Origin: Bartonella elizabethae F9251 = ATCC 49927 | Lineage (GTDB): Bacteria > Pseudomonadota > Alphaproteobacteria > Rhizobiales > Rhizobiaceae | DNA: 64,000 nt | NCBI RefSeq assembly: GCF_000518165.1 | Contig: NZ_JADB01000003.1 | Coordinates: 186,001 to 250,000, forward strand | Direction of reading: 5' to 3' | Shown: piece after piece, positions 10,217-22,816 of the stretch | Layout: every line of letters begins with the position of its first letter | How positions within the stretch are numbered: the first letter of the stretch is position 1 | Program-made: the position numbers and the translations under genes | Notes under the pieces: model-generated | The model's input: the letters and a program-made list of their open reading frames with translations, nothing else | Told to the model about the DNA's origin: nothing | Database searches by the model: none

Positions 10217-11032
10217 TTAATAACCGACTGCATGAACAGAAGCAGCCGAACCAAAATGAACATCTCCCGCTGTTATAATGGCTGTCTGACCATTTTTTTG
10301 TTTTATGATACCGTTAAAATCACGATCAAGTCCCTCAAAAATACCCTCAACGATTTTTTCATCATTCATTACTTTGACATATTTTCCGAGGTGAGCTGAA
10401 TATAAAAGCCATTTATTTCGGATTATTTCACACCCTTTTGGTTGTTTCCAAAGAAGGTAATTTCTAGAAAAAGATTCCGTCAAAACCGTAAATAACTGCT
10501 CTGCTTCAATATGCAAACCGATACTCTGTAAACTTGAAGTGGGATAGAGTGCATCTTCGTAATTATATTTCACATTTATTCCAATACCAATAACCAATGC
10601 ATCTTGTTGTGATGGCAATTTTAAAATCTCGAGCAAAATTCCAGAGCTTTTAGCACCTCTAAGCAAAATATCGTTTGGCCATTTTAAGCTTACAATATTT
10701 TCATTGCCTGTTTGCTTTTCAGCTTTTATAAATTGTTTTATGGACTCTGCCACACTGACTCCAGCAACAAAACCAAGTTGAGCAGCGCTTTGATGAACAA
10801 TATCATCCATTAACAATAGACTACAATAAAGGTTCCCTTTTGGACTATTCCATGCCCTCCCTCTTCTAGCCCTTCCTTGTAATTGCTCTTGCGCAACAAT
10901 CCAAAGATAACCTTGATGACCAGTTTGCGCTTTTCGTTGAGCAATGAGATTGGTTGAATCAACGCTTTCGTACGATTCAACAGTGTATCCTTGTCTCTTT
11001 GCAAAATCTGATAAAATATAAACCATATTCAT
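10217..11032 (-). CDS. birA: Biotin-[acetyl-CoA-carboxylase] ligase BirA
   Basis: A 271-residue biotin protein ligase that attaches biotin to the carboxyl carrier protein of acetyl-CoA carboxylase. The catalytic segment is SVDSTN followed by the biotinyl-AMP loop QGRARRGRAW, then SLKWPNDIL and the GIGINV segment. No N-terminal DNA-binding domain is present, so it should be a pure ligase and not a repressor. The start codon overlaps the nuoN stop as TAATG, showing that it is translated from the nuo transcript, an arrangement shared with other rhizobia. Confidence 0.93.
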   Translation of the reverse strand: MNMVYILSDFAKRQGYTVESYESVDSTNLIAQRKAQTGHQGYLWIVAQEQLQGRARRGRAWNSPKGNLYCSLLLMDDIVHQSAAQLGFVAGVSVAESIKQFIKAEKQTGNENIVSLKWPNDILLRGAKSSGILLEILKLPSQQDALVIGIGINVKYNYEDALYPTSSLQSIGLHIEAEQLFTVLTESFSRNYLLWKQPKGCEIIRNKWLLYSAHLGKYVKVMNDEKIVEGIFEGLDRDFNGIIKQKNGQTAIITAGDVHFGSAASVHAVGY

Positions 11033-12486
11033 TAAAATAATGCAGCGGCCGCTTGTTCTGCCAATTCAGCAAACCAAATTCCAAAAAAGGTGTAAAATAA
11101 AATAAATAATGCAGAAAGACCAAGACAAAACTGAAGCTCTTTTGATAAAATAGCAAAATGCGCTTTTGCATCATCAAACCACATAATTTTAATAACCCGT
11201 AAATAGTAAAAAGCGCCAATGACGGAGGCTATCATACCAACAATAGCAAGTGGTGTCAGACCAGCATGAACAGCAGCAGAAAATGTATACCACTTCCCAA
11301 AAAAACCAGCCATAGGAGGTATACTGGCTAGCGAAAAAAGCTGTATTGTCATGACAATTGCCATAAATGGATTTGTCTTTGCTAATCCTGAAAGATCATA
11401 AATATTTTCAACATTGCCACTCTGGGATCGCATTCCAAGAATAAAAGCAAATGAGCCAAGAGTAACACCCAGATAAATGGTCATATAAAGGATAACGCTT
11501 TTTACCCCAAGCATATCTCCAGCCGATAAACCTACAAGTGCATAACCCATATGGCTGATCGACGAATAAGCCATTAAGCGCTTAATATTATTTTGACCAA
11601 TTGCAGCAAACGCACCAAGTATCATTGATGCAAGTGCCATGAAAACCAAAATTTGTTGCCATGCAGGCATCGCGCTATCAACATGCCCTAGGGGAATAAA
11701 GGTCATCACAATAATACGGATGATTAAAGCCATTGCAGCAACTTTAGGCGCCCCAGCAAAAAATGCTGTAATCGGTGTTGGGGCACCTTCGTAAACATCA
11801 GGTGTCCACATATGAAATGGAACAGCAGAAATTTTGAAAGCCAAACCAGCTAAAATAAATACAATTCCAAAAATAACGCCCAATTGTAAATTTTCACCTT
11901 TTAAAGCAAGAGCAATTTCGTGAAAACCAATTTGACCGGAAAAACCATAAAGCAAAGAAATGCCATAAAGCAGCATTCCTGAAGATAATGCTCCTAAAAC
12001 AAAATATTTTATACCGGCTTCAGAAGATTTTACATTATTACGATTAATCGCTGCTAAAACATATAAAGCTAAGGACTGTAGTTCTAATCCCATATAAAGT
12101 GATAGCATATTCCCCGCTGAAATCATCAGCATCATGCCAAGGGTTGCTAAAAGAACAAGCACTGGAAATTCAAATATATTGAACTTTTGCGCATTCGCAA
12201 AACCAACAGACATAATAAGAGCAAAAAGTGCACCAATAAGCGTTAAAATTTTCATATAACGACCAAAAGAGTCAATAATAAGCGCATTGGTTTGAAATAA
12301 GCCAGTCTTTGGAAAAACGATGAGAATAATAATGGTTGCCACAAGAAGAGCCATGGCTAAACCTGTCACCGTTAAAGAAGCACGTGCATTGGAATAAACA
12401 CCAACCAAAAGCAACACTATTCCCCCTAATGCAATTAAAATCTCTGGAAGAATTAAGACTAATTGTGTTATCATTTCACTTTGCAT
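11032..12486 (-). CDS. nuoN: NADH-quinone oxidoreductase subunit N
   Basis: A 484-residue, multi-helix antiporter-like subunit of respiratory complex I, one of three that form proton channels in the membrane arm. About fourteen hydrophobic helices are visible; the family segments [22 protein letters not shown] and [16 protein letters not shown] contain the conserved lysines. It is the last nuo gene, and birA follows with overlapping stop and start. The start lies 17 bases after nuoM. Confidence 0.97.
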   Translation of the reverse strand: MQSEMITQLVLILPEILIALGGIVLLLVGVYSNARASLTVTGLAMALLVATIIILIVFPKTGLFQTNALIIDSFGRYMKILTLIGALFALIMSVGFANAQKFNIFEFPVLVLLATLGMMLMISAGNMLSLYMGLELQSLALYVLAAINRNNVKSSEAGIKYFVLGALSSGMLLYGISLLYGFSGQIGFHEIALALKGENLQLGVIFGIVFILAGLAFKISAVPFHMWTPDVYEGAPTPITAFFAGAPKVAAMALIIRIIVMTFIPLGHVDSAMPAWQQILVFMALASMILGAFAAIGQNNIKRLMAYSSISHMGYALVGLSAGDMLGVKSVILYMTIYLGVTLGSFAFILGMRSQSGNVENIYDLSGLAKTNPFMAIVMTIQLFSLASIPPMAGFFGKWYTFSAAVHAGLTPLAIVGMIASVIGAFYYLRVIKIMWFDDAKAHFAILSKELQFCLGLSALFILFYTFFGIWFAELAEQAAAALF

Positions 12487-12503
12487 GAGAATTCTTCCCT
12501 TAT

Positions 12504-13973
12504 CTAGTGTAATTTATTGATGAGGGCTTCTACGGAAAACGCCGTCGCTTTAAGAAGTGGCGTTGGATAGATACCAAAGAATATTGTAAGAATAACCATT
12601 GGGTAAAGAATAAATTTTTCTCTTGACGAGAGATCTATCAGTACTTTCAAATTCTCTTTATCCAAGGAACCAAAAATCACACGCCGATAAAGATAAAGGG
12701 CATAGGCTGCTGATAAGATAACACCTGTTGTCGCTAAAATAACAACCAATTTATTCACTTGAAAAACACCTATTAAGGTTAAAAACTCACCCAAGAATCC
12801 TGAAGTTCCAGGAAGTCCTACATTTGCCATCGTGAAGATTAAGAAAACAACAGCATATTTTGGCATATTATTCACTAAACCACCAAATGCTGAAATTTCA
12901 CGCGTATGCAAGCGATCATAGATCACCCCAACACAAAGAAATAACGCTGCTGAAACAATTCCGTGCGATAGCATCTGATAAATAGCCCCTTGTATTGCCT
13001 GTTCATTCGCAGCAAAAATACCCATCGTGACATATCCCATATGCGCTATTGAGGAATATGCAATAAGTTTTTTGATGTCACTTTGAACAAGTGCAACCAA
13101 CGAGGTATAAATAATTGCAATAAGCGATAATGTGAAAACAAGAGGTGCAAAATCTGCTGAAGCAATAGGAAACATAGGCAAAGAAAAACGAAGAAAACCA
13201 TACCCACCTAATTTGAGTAAGACACCGGCTAAAATAACAGAACCTGCTGTCGGTGCTTCCACGTGAGCATCAGGGAGCCAAGTATGAACTGGCCACATCG
13301 GCATTTTAACAGCAAAAGAAGCAAAAAATGCAAGCCATAACCATATTTGCATATGGGCAGGAAACTGATAATTGAGTAAAGTTGGTATATCAAGTGTTCC
13401 TGCCTGCCAATACATAGCCATAAGGGCAACCAGCATAAGCACTGAACCAAGTAAAGTGTATAAGAAAAACTTGATACTTGCATAAACACGACGTGCACCA
13501 CCCCACACCCCTATAATGATAAACATTGGAATGAGGCTACCTTCAAAAAACACATAAAATAATATTGCGTCAAGAGCACAAAAGACTCCAATAATCGCAA
13601 CTTCAAGAAGAAGAAAAGCAATCATATAAGCTTTTAATCTCTCTTTAACATTCTCCCAGCTTGCTAAAATACAGAAAGGTAAAAGAAAAGCCGAGAGAAC
13701 AACAAAAAGAATAGAAATACCATCAACCCCCATATGATAGCTAATGCCATTCCCTAGCCAACTGAATTTTTCAACCATTTGAAAATTGGGGTTGCTAGAA
13801 TCAAATCCTATCCAAATAATTAAAGAAATAACAAAAACAAATATCGTCGTAAAAAATGCGACATTGCGTATATTATGGCGTGCAGCTTCACTATCATCTT
13901 TGATAAACAAAATCAGAAGCACACCCACAAGTGGCAAAAATGTAACCGTAGAAAGAATAGGCCAATCGGTCAT
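12504..13973 (-). CDS. nuoM: NADH-quinone oxidoreductase subunit M
   Basis: A 489-residue antiporter-like membrane subunit of complex I. The conserved [16 protein letters not shown] and [22 protein letters not shown] segments are present, the first with the glutamate and the second with the lysine of the proton path, and [15 protein letters not shown] follows. The ATG at 13973 is chosen because it forms TAATG with the nuoL stop; a start nine codons upstream would run back into nuoL. Confidence 0.97.
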   Translation of the reverse strand: MTDWPILSTVTFLPLVGVLLILFIKDDSEAARHNIRNVAFFTTIFVFVISLIIWIGFDSSNPNFQMVEKFSWLGNGISYHMGVDGISILFVVLSAFLLPFCILASWENVKERLKAYMIAFLLLEVAIIGVFCALDAILFYVFFEGSLIPMFIIIGVWGGARRVYASIKFFLYTLLGSVLMLVALMAMYWQAGTLDIPTLLNYQFPAHMQIWLWLAFFASFAVKMPMWPVHTWLPDAHVEAPTAGSVILAGVLLKLGGYGFLRFSLPMFPIASADFAPLVFTLSLIAIIYTSLVALVQSDIKKLIAYSSIAHMGYVTMGIFAANEQAIQGAIYQMLSHGIVSAALFLCVGVIYDRLHTREISAFGGLVNNMPKYAVVFLIFTMANVGLPGTSGFLGEFLTLIGVFQVNKLVVILATTGVILSAAYALYLYRRVIFGSLDKENLKVLIDLSSREKFILYPMVILTIFFGIYPTPLLKATAFSVEALINKLH

Positions 13974-15940
13974 TAGTTTACGCCCCCGATCATCATCCAT
14001 GTAATCAGCAATGCAACACCTATAAGCATCGCAAATGCATAGTGGTAAAGATAGCCTGTTTGCATCCGAACAACTCTATTTGTAATATCAACAACACGCG
14101 CTGCGATACCATTAGGACCTAGACCATCAATAATTTTACCATCTCCCACTTTCCAAAGAAAAGAACCAACCTTAAAGGTAGGACGAACAAACAAAAAGTT
14201 ATATAATTGATCAAAATACCATTTTTGGTAAAGAAATTGATATAATCCTGGCATAAGACGAGCCATTTTCTTGGGAAGAGATGGAAAAGAAATATAGAAC
14301 AAATAGGCAAACATAAACCCAAGAACCATTGCTATAAAGGGTGACCACTTTACCCAATTAAAAACGTGGTGGGCATCATGAAGAATATGATTGTGGCTGC
14401 TTGTAAACAATGCTCCCTTCCAAAAAGCATCATAAAAGTCACCAAAAAAGTAAGGTTGAAACACAACACCTGCAAATATTGCCCCAAGAGATAAAATAAA
14501 CAGTGGCATTAACATAACTGGAGGTGATTCATGAACATGATGCATAACATCAGCTGTTGCCCGTGGCTTCCCATGAAATGTCATAAAGATAAGCCGCCAT
14601 GAATAAAAGCTTGTTAAAAAAGCCGCAAAAACAAGGAGATAAAAAGCATATCCTGAAGCAATATTATGCGATGCAAAAGCAGATTCTATAATCGCATCCT
14701 TTGAAAAAAAGCCTGCCGTCCCAAAAAGTGTTCCTGGAATTCCAACACCCGTTAATGCAATGGTTCCGACCATCATCATCCAATAAGTGACCTTTATATG
14801 CTTGCGTAAGCCACCCATTTTTCGCATATCTTGTTCATCAGATACAGCATGAATAACAGAACCTGCACCAAGAAATAATAAGGCTTTAAAAAAAGCATGC
14901 GTAAAAAGATGAAAGACAGCAGCACCATAAGCTCCAACACCTAATGCTACAAACATATACCCGAGTTGAGAACATGTAGAATAAGCAATAACACGCTTAA
15001 TATCATTCTGCACCAATCCCACAGTTGCTGCAAAAAACGCTGTTGTTGCGCCAACAATAATAATCACGGTCAAAGCAATCGAAGAAAGTTCAAAAATTGG
15101 CGACATACGCGCAACCATAAAAACACCCGCCGTTACCATTGTAGCGGCATGAATAAGTGCTGATACAGGGGTTGGTCCCTCCATTGCATCAGGAAGCCAA
15201 GTATGTAAAAGAAATTGTGCTGATTTTCCCATCGCACCAATAAACAATAAAAGACATGTAATAGTAAGTGTCGCCTGTCCATCAAGCTGCCAACCTAAAA
15301 ATGTCATATTTTGTACAAAGCTATTGTCTGCAGCTTTTGCAAAAATAGTGGCAAAATCAACGGATTGGAATAAAATGAAAATACTAAAAATTCCTAAGAG
15401 AAAACCAAAGTCTCCAACACGATTGACTACAAAAGCTTTCATTGCAGCCTTATTAGCAGAATCGCGCTGAAACCAAAAACCAATCAAAAGATAAGAAGCA
15501 AGTCCCACACCTTCCCAGCCAAAAAACATCTGAATCAAATTATTGGATGTCACCAACATAAGCATCATAAATGTAAACAAAGAAAGATAAGAAAAAAAAC
15601 GAGACCTTGAAGGGTCATGGTGCATATAACCAATTGAATAAATATGCACTAATGCCGAAACACTGTTCACCACAACAAGCATAACAGCCGTTAATGTATC
15701 AATATGGAAAGCCCAGTTAAAGCTTAAATCACCAATGGTGAGCCAATGTAATACTAATACATCAATCGCTGAATTATGACCAAGTGCAAGCTTGAAAAAT
15801 GCTATCCACGACAATATGGCAACAATCACCATAAAGCTACATGTTATCAATTCGCTTGCACGATCTCCTATGGTTTTTCCACCTAATGCAGCAATTAAAA
15901 AACCCAAAAGCGGAAGAAAGACAATCGTATAATACATCAC
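13973..15940 (-). CDS. nuoL: NADH-quinone oxidoreductase subunit L
   Basis: A 655-residue subunit, the largest antiporter-like protein of complex I, with about sixteen membrane helices and the long lateral helix expected at the C-terminus. Family signatures include [38 protein letters not shown] and [15 protein letters not shown]. It starts 3 bases after the nuoK stop and is coupled to nuoM by TAATG. Confidence 0.97.
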   Translation of the reverse strand: MMYYTIVFLPLLGFLIAALGGKTIGDRASELITCSFMVIVAILSWIAFFKLALGHNSAIDVLVLHWLTIGDLSFNWAFHIDTLTAVMLVVVNSVSALVHIYSIGYMHHDPSRSRFFSYLSLFTFMMLMLVTSNNLIQMFFGWEGVGLASYLLIGFWFQRDSANKAAMKAFVVNRVGDFGFLLGIFSIFILFQSVDFATIFAKAADNSFVQNMTFLGWQLDGQATLTITCLLLFIGAMGKSAQFLLHTWLPDAMEGPTPVSALIHAATMVTAGVFMVARMSPIFELSSIALTVIIIVGATTAFFAATVGLVQNDIKRVIAYSTCSQLGYMFVALGVGAYGAAVFHLFTHAFFKALLFLGAGSVIHAVSDEQDMRKMGGLRKHIKVTYWMMMVGTIALTGVGIPGTLFGTAGFFSKDAIIESAFASHNIASGYAFYLLVFAAFLTSFYSWRLIFMTFHGKPRATADVMHHVHESPPVMLMPLFILSLGAIFAGVVFQPYFFGDFYDAFWKGALFTSSHNHILHDAHHVFNWVKWSPFIAMVLGFMFAYLFYISFPSLPKKMARLMPGLYQFLYQKWYFDQLYNFLFVRPTFKVGSFLWKVGDGKIIDGLGPNGIAARVVDITNRVVRMQTGYLYHYAFAMLIGVALLITWMMIGGVN

Positions 15941-15943
15941 GGG

Positions 15944-16258
15944 TTAGCCTTTCATTACATTAACATCTTCAACCGCAATGGAACCACGATTACGGAAAAA
16001 AACGACAAGAATTGCTAAACCAATGGCAGCTTCAGCAGCTGCGACGGTTAAAACAAATAAAGCAAATATCTGACCAACGAGATCATGAAGAAATGCCGAA
16101 AATGCAACAAAATTGATATTAACGGAGAGTAATATAAGCTCAATAGACATCAAAATAATAATCACATTTTTTCTGTTGAGAAAAATTCCAGCAATGCCAA
16201 TTGTAAACATCAGAGCAGAAACAGTCAGATAATGCGCAATATCGATAGACATATCCAT
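15944..16258 (-). CDS. nuoK: NADH-quinone oxidoreductase subunit K
   Basis: A 104-residue membrane subunit of complex I with three helices. The second carries the glutamate of [11 protein letters not shown] and the third the glutamate of [11 protein letters not shown], both needed for proton translocation in the family. The neighbours nuoJ and nuoL are within 10 bases on each side. The start could be either of two ATGs two codons apart (MDMSID). Confidence 0.96.
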   Translation of the reverse strand: MDMSIDIAHYLTVSALMFTIGIAGIFLNRKNVIIILMSIELILLSVNINFVAFSAFLHDLVGQIFALFVLTVAAAEAAIGLAILVVFFRNRGSIAVEDVNVMKG

Positions 16259-16266
16259 AGCCCCCC

Positions 16267-16887
16267 TTAAATACCTTTACCTGATTCAACTTGCTTGATT
16301 TCAATAGCACTTTCTACCGTTCTAGAAACTTGCTCCGCAATAGACTGTCGTTTGACTCCCGACTTATGGCGAAGTGTTAAAACAATAGCACCAATCATTG
16401 CAACTAATAAAATTATTCCAGCAATTTGAAAATAGAAAACATAATCCGTATAGAGAATATCTCCTAATGCTTGTGTATTTGTTCGCTGTCCTAAATCCGG
16501 CATTGATTGTGTAACATGCGTTCTTACAACTGGAGAAAAATGGCTACTCACAAAAACAACAATCAATTCTACAGCGATAATAATGCCAATAAGAGCTCCA
16601 ATAGGTGCATATCGAAGAGCACCACTCTTTAACTCAGCAAAATCAACATCCAGCATCATTACGACAAATAAAAATAAAACAGCAACAGCTCCAACATAAA
16701 CAACAAGCAGAATAAGCCCCAAAAACTCCGCTCCTGCAAGCAAAAATAAAGCCGCTGCATTAAAAAATGCAAGGATTAAAAATAAAACAGAATGCACAGG
16801 ATTGCGTGCTGTAATAACAATCACTGCACTTGTTAACATCATAAAAGCAAACAAATAGAAAAATGCCGCCGCTAGATCTGTTAGCAT
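16267..16887 (-). CDS. nuoJ: NADH-quinone oxidoreductase subunit J
   Basis: A 206-residue membrane subunit of complex I with five predicted helices; the typical [18 protein letters not shown] segment is seen at about 62-80. The C-terminal cytoplasmic tail, about 40 residues after the last helix, is charged. It follows nuoI after a spacer of about 94 bases. Confidence 0.95.
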   Translation of the reverse strand: MLTDLAAAFFYLFAFMMLTSAVIVITARNPVHSVLFLILAFFNAAALFLLAGAEFLGLILLVVYVGAVAVLFLFVVMMLDVDFAELKSGALRYAPIGALIGIIIAVELIVVFVSSHFSPVVRTHVTQSMPDLGQRTNTQALGDILYTDYVFYFQIAGIILLVAMIGAIVLTLRHKSGVKRQSIAEQVSRTVESAIEIKQVESGKGI

Positions 16888-16981
16888 AGGCTTCTCCTTA
16901 ATTATTCAAACAATTGGTACAAACTTCATACCAGATTACACTTTATCGGAAAACTATCCGACACCTCATTGAGCGATACAC

Positions 16982-17473
16982 TTAACGATAAGGTGCATCC
17001 ATCAATATATTGCGAGCAATTTCTCGCTCCCAACGATCACCATTCATTAAAAGCTTTTCTTTATCATAATAGAGTTCTTCACGCGTTTCTGTTGCAAATT
17101 CAAAATTTGGACCTTCAACAATAGCCTCTACTGGACAAGCTTCTTGACAAAAACCACAGTAAATACACTTAACCATATCAATATCATAACGAACAGTTCT
17201 CCGCGTACCATCATTACGTCGCGGTCCTGCCTCAATTGTTATCGCTTGCGCAGGGCAAATTGCTTCACATAATTTACAAGCAATACACCGTTCTTCACCA
17301 TTTGGATAGCGACGCAATGCATGTTCACCACGAAAACGTTGAGAAACAAAACCCTTTTCATAAGGATAATTAATCGTAGGCTTTGGCGAAAAAAATTGAC
17401 GCATGGCTAAGAAAAAAGCACTCACAAACTCCAATAAAAGGAGTGACTTTGCCGCCTGAATAAAACCTGACAT
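16982..17473 (-). CDS. nuoI: NADH-quinone oxidoreductase subunit I, two [4Fe-4S] clusters
   Basis: A 163-residue peripheral-arm subunit that passes electrons through clusters N6a and N6b towards quinone. Two ferredoxin motifs are intact: cysteines at about 63, 66, 69 and 73 ([11 protein letters not shown]) and 103, 106, 109 and 113 ([11 protein letters not shown]). The ATG at 17473 is preferred to an upstream in-frame ATG at 17566, because the extra 31 residues would overlap the nuoH end and are not part of the family; an AGGAG element lies just upstream of 17473. Confidence 0.97.
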   Translation of the reverse strand: MSGFIQAAKSLLLLEFVSAFFLAMRQFFSPKPTINYPYEKGFVSQRFRGEHALRRYPNGEERCIACKLCEAICPAQAITIEAGPRRNDGTRRTVRYDIDMVKCIYCGFCQEACPVEAIVEGPNFEFATETREELYYDKEKLLMNGDRWEREIARNILMDAPYR

Positions 17474-17487
17474 TGTAAAATCTCCTC

Positions 17488-18537
17488 TTAAACGAAATTC
17501 GTAAACTTTAAAAAAGCCGCAGTTATCACAACCATTGCCAGTGAGAGAGGAAGAAAAACCTTCCAACCAAGCCGCATGAGTTGATCATAGCGATAACGTG
17601 GAACAAACGCTTTGACCATAGCAAACCAAAAAAATATAAAACAAACTTTTAAAACAAACCAAATAACACCAGGAACCCAATTAAGCCACCAAACATCCAA
17701 AGGAGGCAGCCACCCCCCTAAAAATAAAATGGTTGTCAAAGCGCACATTAAAACAATAGCAACGTACTCACCAAGAAAGAAGAGCATGTAAGGCGTTGAA
17801 GAATATTCTACCATATGACCAGCAACAAGCTCAGACTCCGCTTCCACCAAATCAAATGGAGGACGGTTTGTTTCTGCAAGCGCAGAAATAAAAAATATAA
17901 TAAACATTGGAAAAAGAATAAGCCAATTCCAATCAAGAAAACTATTAAAAGGAAGACCAAGACTTGTTCCAAGCCCGTGACTTTGTTTCTGCACAATTGT
18001 TGTAAGATCTAATGAACCACTTACTAAAATGACCGTCACAAGCACAAAACCAATAGAAACTTCATAAGAAACCATTTGTGCTGCTGAACGAAGAGCTCCT
18101 AAAAAAGGATATTTTGAATTTGATGCCCATCCCCCCATAATAACACCATAAACTTCAAGAGATGAAATGGCTAAGATATAAAGCAATCCAACATTAATCT
18201 TTGCGACCTCCCAGCCCTCATTGACAGGGATAACAGCCCAAGTTGATAAAGCAAGTGTCGCTGAAACAAAAGGCGCTAAAAGAAAAACCCCCTTATTTGC
18301 ACCTGCTGGGATAATAGGTTCTTTCACAACAAATTTAATTAAATCTGCAAAAGACTGTAGTAATCCCCACGGACCAACAACATTGGGACCACGCCGTAAT
18401 TGTACCGCAGCCCAAATCTTTCTATCTGCATAGAGAAGATAAGCAACTAAAACCAACAAAACAACCAAAAGAAGAAGTGTTTTTCCAATGATAATAAGTA
18501 ATGGCAATAGCCAAGTCATAAAGAAATCATACATCAT
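17488..18537 (-). CDS. nuoH: NADH-quinone oxidoreductase subunit H
   Basis: A 349-residue membrane subunit that lines the quinone chamber, with about eight helices. The signatures [19 protein letters not shown] near the N-terminus and [20 protein letters not shown] in the middle loop are intact, including the acidic residues of the quinone tunnel. It lies 14 bases before nuoI and 19 bases after nuoG. Confidence 0.97.
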   Translation of the reverse strand: MMYDFFMTWLLPLLIIIGKTLLLLVVLLVLVAYLLYADRKIWAAVQLRRGPNVVGPWGLLQSFADLIKFVVKEPIIPAGANKGVFLLAPFVSATLALSTWAVIPVNEGWEVAKINVGLLYILAISSLEVYGVIMGGWASNSKYPFLGALRSAAQMVSYEVSIGFVLVTVILVSGSLDLTTIVQKQSHGLGTSLGLPFNSFLDWNWLILFPMFIIFFISALAETNRPPFDLVEAESELVAGHMVEYSSTPYMLFFLGEYVAIVLMCALTTILFLGGWLPPLDVWWLNWVPGVIWFVLKVCFIFFWFAMVKAFVPRYRYDQLMRLGWKVFLPLSLAMVVITAAFLKFTNFV

Positions 18538-18556
18538 TATTCCTTTTCCTTTGCCC

Positions 18557-20626
18557 TTACTCTACAGCTTGCATAGCACGGCTTCTTGCAAGAGATGAAC
18601 ATTCAGCCATAACGGCAGAAGCACGTGCTATTGGATTTGTCAAATAAAAGTCTTTAACCATAGAAGTAAATGCTTGACTTTCTAGAGAAACCATTTTTGA
18701 ACCAAGCGTCTTAAGACCACTTATATCAGAAGGCATTATATCATCAATGGCACAAAGATGTGGATAATCATTAAACAAGCATTGTCTTAATTGAGAAAGA
18801 GAATCAAAAGGGAGCCTTTGTCCTAAAACATCCGATAAGGCACGCAAAATAGCCCAATCTTCTTTTGCTTCACCTGGAGCAAAACCAGCCCGATTTGTCA
18901 TTTGAACACGCCCTTCTGTATTTACATAAAGCCCTGATTTTTCCGTGTAGGCCGATGCAGGTAAAATAACATCAGCAGCGTGTGCACCATTATCACCATG
19001 GCTACCAATATAAATTTTAAAAGCTTTTATATTGGCCAATTCCACTTCATCAGCACCAAGCAAAAATAAAACTTCACAGGTTTTAAGAATATTTGCAACC
19101 CCAAGTTGAGACGTAAAACCTATGTCCAACCCTCCAACGGTCGACGCTGCATTATGAAGAACCCCAAACCCATTCCATTCTTCACTCAGAGCTCCAATAT
19201 TATCCGCTAATTTAGCAAGGCTTTTTAAAACAGATAACCCTTTATTTCCGCAAACAGCCCCCTCTCCGATAAGAATAAGAGGCTTCTTTGCTTCTTTTAA
19301 AACATTAAAAAAAGCATCCTCTCCCCGAATAAGTGTCTTTAATGCGTCACTCCCAGATCCAAGATAAGAATAAGGATACCGTAAATCGACTTCCTCTCCA
19401 ATGAGCGCGATAGGAAAATTTCCCATCCGTTGGCGTTTTAAAATACGCGCATTTAAAACAGCAGCTTCATGGCGTGGATTAGATCCCACAATAAGCAGGG
19501 CATCAGCCCGTTCAATCCCTGCAATTGTAGGATTAAAAATATAACTCGAACGCCCAAACTCAGGCGATAAAGCAACCCCTCGTTGACGACAATCAAAGAG
19601 CTTTGAACCCAACGAGATCAATAATGCTTTAAGGGCATACATTTCTTCAACAGAAGCAAGATCCCCAGCAATAGCTCCAATTTTTTCTGGCAAGATTTTT
19701 GAGAGAATCATTTTAATTTTTGCAAAAGCTTCTGTCCAACTGACAGGTTGAAGCTTTCCGTCTTTACGTACATAGGGTCTATCAAGTCGCTGAGTCCGTA
19801 ATCCATCCCAAATAAAACGGGTTTTATCAGAAATCCATTCCTCATTTACATCTTCATTCGTACGCGGCATAATTCGCATAACTTCACGGCCGCGGCTATC
19901 AATACGGATCGCACTGCCAAGCGCATCCATAACGTCAATCGATTCTGTTTTAATCAATTCCCAAGGACGCGCATGAAAGGCATAAGGTTTTGAAGTTAAA
20001 GCTCCTACTGGACAAAGATCAATAACATTTCCCTGTAATTCAGATGTCATTGCTTTTTCAAGATATGTCGTAATCTCAGCATCTTCACCACGACCAATCA
20101 ACCCAAGCTCAGAAATACCTGCTACTTCCGTTGTAAAACGAACACACCGTGTGCAATGAATACATCGTGTCATAACAGTTTTGACAAGAGGTCCAATATA
20201 TTTATCTTCTACAGCACGTTTATTTTCTGTATAACGAGAACAATCACGCCCATAAAGCATTGCTTGATCTTGAAGGTCACATTCCCCTCCCTGATCACAA
20301 ACAGGACAATCCAAAGGATGATTGATGAGAAGAAACTCCATCACACCTTCACGCGCTTTTTTTACCATCGCCGTATTGGTAAAAATTTCTGGTGCTTCAC
20401 CATTAGGCCCCAGTCGTAAATCGCGAACCCCCATCGCACAAGAAGCCTGAGGTTTTGGAGGTCCACCCTTGACCTCAACCAAGCACATACGACAATTTCC
20501 AGCAATTGATAAAGTTTCATGAAAACAAAAACGCGGGACTTCAGCACCAGCCGCCTCCGCTGCCTGAAGCAACGTGTAGTAATCAGGGACTTCAATCTCT
20601 TTACCATCAACTTTGATATTTATCAT
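18557..20626 (-). CDS. nuoG: NADH-quinone oxidoreductase subunit G
   Basis: A 689-residue iron-sulfur subunit of the peripheral arm. The N-terminal [2Fe-2S] ferredoxin has [10 protein letters not shown], followed by the histidine-ligated cluster region with [15 protein letters not shown], a [4Fe-4S] site with [11 protein letters not shown], and a molybdopterin-type domain that binds no cofactor in this family. The ATG at 20626 ([10 protein letters not shown]) is the family start; an in-frame ATG nine codons upstream is less likely. Confidence 0.97.
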   Translation of the reverse strand: MINIKVDGKEIEVPDYYTLLQAAEAAGAEVPRFCFHETLSIAGNCRMCLVEVKGGPPKPQASCAMGVRDLRLGPNGEAPEIFTNTAMVKKAREGVMEFLLINHPLDCPVCDQGGECDLQDQAMLYGRDCSRYTENKRAVEDKYIGPLVKTVMTRCIHCTRCVRFTTEVAGISELGLIGRGEDAEITTYLEKAMTSELQGNVIDLCPVGALTSKPYAFHARPWELIKTESIDVMDALGSAIRIDSRGREVMRIMPRTNEDVNEEWISDKTRFIWDGLRTQRLDRPYVRKDGKLQPVSWTEAFAKIKMILSKILPEKIGAIAGDLASVEEMYALKALLISLGSKLFDCRQRGVALSPEFGRSSYIFNPTIAGIERADALLIVGSNPRHEAAVLNARILKRQRMGNFPIALIGEEVDLRYPYSYLGSGSDALKTLIRGEDAFFNVLKEAKKPLILIGEGAVCGNKGLSVLKSLAKLADNIGALSEEWNGFGVLHNAASTVGGLDIGFTSQLGVANILKTCEVLFLLGADEVELANIKAFKIYIGSHGDNGAHAADVILPASAYTEKSGLYVNTEGRVQMTNRAGFAPGEAKEDWAILRALSDVLGQRLPFDSLSQLRQCLFNDYPHLCAIDDIMPSDISGLKTLGSKMVSLESQAFTSMVKDFYLTNPIARASAVMAECSSLARSRAMQAVE

Positions 20627-20689
20627 CACCCATCCAACCTGCGGACAATCCACTTAAAATTTGCATTCGGTTGCTCTTAAAAAAATCTT

Positions 20690-21997
20690 CTATCCCACTG
20701 CTTCCAAAGCAATATTCTTTCTTTGAACAACATTTCGTGTATATTCATCAATCCTACGCTCGATTTCCGGACGAAAGTTGCGGATCAACCCTTGTACAGG
20801 CCATGCTGCAGCATCGCCAAGTGCACAGATCGTGTGCCCTTCAATCTGTTTAGAAACCTCAAATAGCAGATCAATTTCACGCTTTTGCGCTCTTCCCTCA
20901 ACCATACGTCCTAAAAGGCGCATCATCCATCCCGTACCTTCACGACATGGTGTACATTGACCACAACTTTCATGCTTAAAAAAAGCTGATATCCGCCAAA
21001 TCGCCTTGATAATATCGGTTGATTTATCCATCACAATCACACCCCCTGTGCCAAAAGAAGATCCGACATCGCGCATCCCATCAAAATCCATGATTGCATC
21101 AACCATATCTTCACCGCGAACAACCGGACAAGAAGCACCACCTGGAATAACGGCTAAAAGATTATTCCATCCGCCACGAATACCCCCCGTATGTTTTTCA
21201 ATTAATTCACGGAAAGAAATACCGAGAGCTTCTTCAAAGGTACAAGGAGCATTCACATGCCCAGAAACCATAAACAACTTCGTTCCGACATTATTTGCAC
21301 GCCCAATTGATGAAAACCACGAAGCCCCTCGACGTAAAATCGTTGGAACAACCGCTATCGATTCAACATTGTTGACGGTTGTTGGACAGCCATAAATCCC
21401 CATATTTGCCGGAAATGGTGGTTTGAGACGAGGTTGACCTTTTTTCCCTTCAAGACTTTCGAGAAGTGCTGTTTCTTCACCACAAATATAAGCACCAGCC
21501 CCATGATGAATAATAATATCACAAGCATGACCATATTTTGTTTTTTTTCCAAGCAAGCCTGCTTCATAACATTCATCCACAGCCGCTTGAAGCGCTTCAC
21601 GCTCACGAATATATTCACCACGAATATAAATAAAAGCAACATTTGCTCCCATTGCAAACGTAGCAATAGCACATCCTTCAATCAAAGTATGGGGATCATG
21701 GCGTAAAATATCGCGGTCTTTACATGTTCCAGGCTCTGATTCATCAGCATTAACAACCAAATAATGAGGACGACCATCATTCTGCTTTGGCATAAAGGAC
21801 CATTTCATTCCGGTAGGAAAACCAGCACCACCACGACCGCGTAAACCTGACGCCTTCACCTCTTCAATAATCCAATCACGACCTTTATCAATAATCTCTT
21901 TTAGGCCATTCCAATGCCCACGCAACATCGCAGCCTTTAATGATTTATCTTTTAAACCATAAATATTGGTGAAGATCCGATCTTTATCAGCAAGCAT
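20690..21997 (-). CDS. nuoF: NADH-quinone oxidoreductase subunit F, NADH and FMN binding
   Basis: A 435-residue catalytic subunit that oxidises NADH with FMN. The glycine-rich NADH/FMN segment [13 protein letters not shown] lies near residue 50, the second glycine-rich stretch [13 protein letters not shown] near 165, and the [4Fe-4S] N3 ligands in [10 protein letters not shown] near 350 with a distal cysteine in HTICALGD. It starts 144 bases after nuoE, an unusually wide gap in this otherwise tight operon. Confidence 0.97.
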   Translation of the reverse strand: MLADKDRIFTNIYGLKDKSLKAAMLRGHWNGLKEIIDKGRDWIIEEVKASGLRGRGGAGFPTGMKWSFMPKQNDGRPHYLVVNADESEPGTCKDRDILRHDPHTLIEGCAIATFAMGANVAFIYIRGEYIREREALQAAVDECYEAGLLGKKTKYGHACDIIIHHGAGAYICGEETALLESLEGKKGQPRLKPPFPANMGIYGCPTTVNNVESIAVVPTILRRGASWFSSIGRANNVGTKLFMVSGHVNAPCTFEEALGISFRELIEKHTGGIRGGWNNLLAVIPGGASCPVVRGEDMVDAIMDFDGMRDVGSSFGTGGVIVMDKSTDIIKAIWRISAFFKHESCGQCTPCREGTGWMMRLLGRMVEGRAQKREIDLLFEVSKQIEGHTICALGDAAAWPVQGLIRNFRPEIERRIDEYTRNVVQRKNIALEAVG

Positions 21998-22141
21998 ACC
22001 CCACCTTTTTTTCTATTACCCGTAGCATTTTTAGCTTTTCCTCAAATGCAATTTTTAAAAAACTTCTTAAAACTCTCTACTTTCAATTAAACGTCGTTAT
22101 AATATGGATAAAATAATGAAATATCTTTTCAAAAAAATATC

Positions 22142-22816
22142 TCACTCAGATCCCATTCCTTTATGATCCTTTTTCTTTGAAGATTTGAGAGATTTCCTTT
22201 TTTCTTCATCCTCAAGAAGAGAGGTTAAACCACTAATCGGTTCCGATGATTTACGACTGTTTTGTGGCCCCACCGTTATTTCAGAACCTTTTCCTGCTTC
22301 AAATGCATCAATAATCTCTTCAAGACGCTCTGCTGTAAGATCTTCATAAGTATCTTTAAAAATCATAACCATAGGAGCATTCACACAAGCGCCAAGACAC
22401 TCCACCTCCTCCCATGATAATGTTCCATCCTGATTAGTCGTAAAAGGTTCATGATGAATTTTTTTCTGACAAACTTTAATCAATTCATCAGAACCACGTA
22501 ACATACAAGGAGTCGTACCACACACCTGAATATGCGCTTTTGTTCCTACAGGCTTAAGCTGAAACTGAGTATAAAAAGTAGCAACTTCTAAAACACGAAT
22601 ATACGCCATAGAAAGAATTTGAGCAATATGCTCAATTGCAGCACGTGTCACCCAACCATCTTGCTCTTGTGCACGCATTAATAACGGAATAACAGCCGAT
22701 TGTTCGCGCCCTACAGGATACTTTTCTATAGTACTTTTCACCCATATCTGATTTTCCTTTGTAAAAGAAAATTCTGTGGGCTGATAGACATCATCTGCAA
22801 GACGGCGTACGGACAT
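22142..22816 (-). CDS. nuoE: NADH-quinone oxidoreductase subunit E, [2Fe-2S]
   Basis: A 224-residue thioredoxin-like subunit holding cluster N1a. The four ligands are visible at about 99, 104, 140 and 144 (VCGTTPC and ECLGAC). A C-terminal tail of roughly 45 charged, serine- and lysine-rich residues extends beyond the core, as in other alphaproteobacterial NuoE. The start overlaps the nuoD stop as TAATG. Confidence 0.96.
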   Translation of the reverse strand: MSVRRLADDVYQPTEFSFTKENQIWVKSTIEKYPVGREQSAVIPLLMRAQEQDGWVTRAAIEHIAQILSMAYIRVLEVATFYTQFQLKPVGTKAHIQVCGTTPCMLRGSDELIKVCQKKIHHEPFTTNQDGTLSWEEVECLGACVNAPMVMIFKDTYEDLTAERLEEIIDAFEAGKGSEITVGPQNSRKSSEPISGLTSLLEDEEKRKSLKSSKKKDHKGMGSE

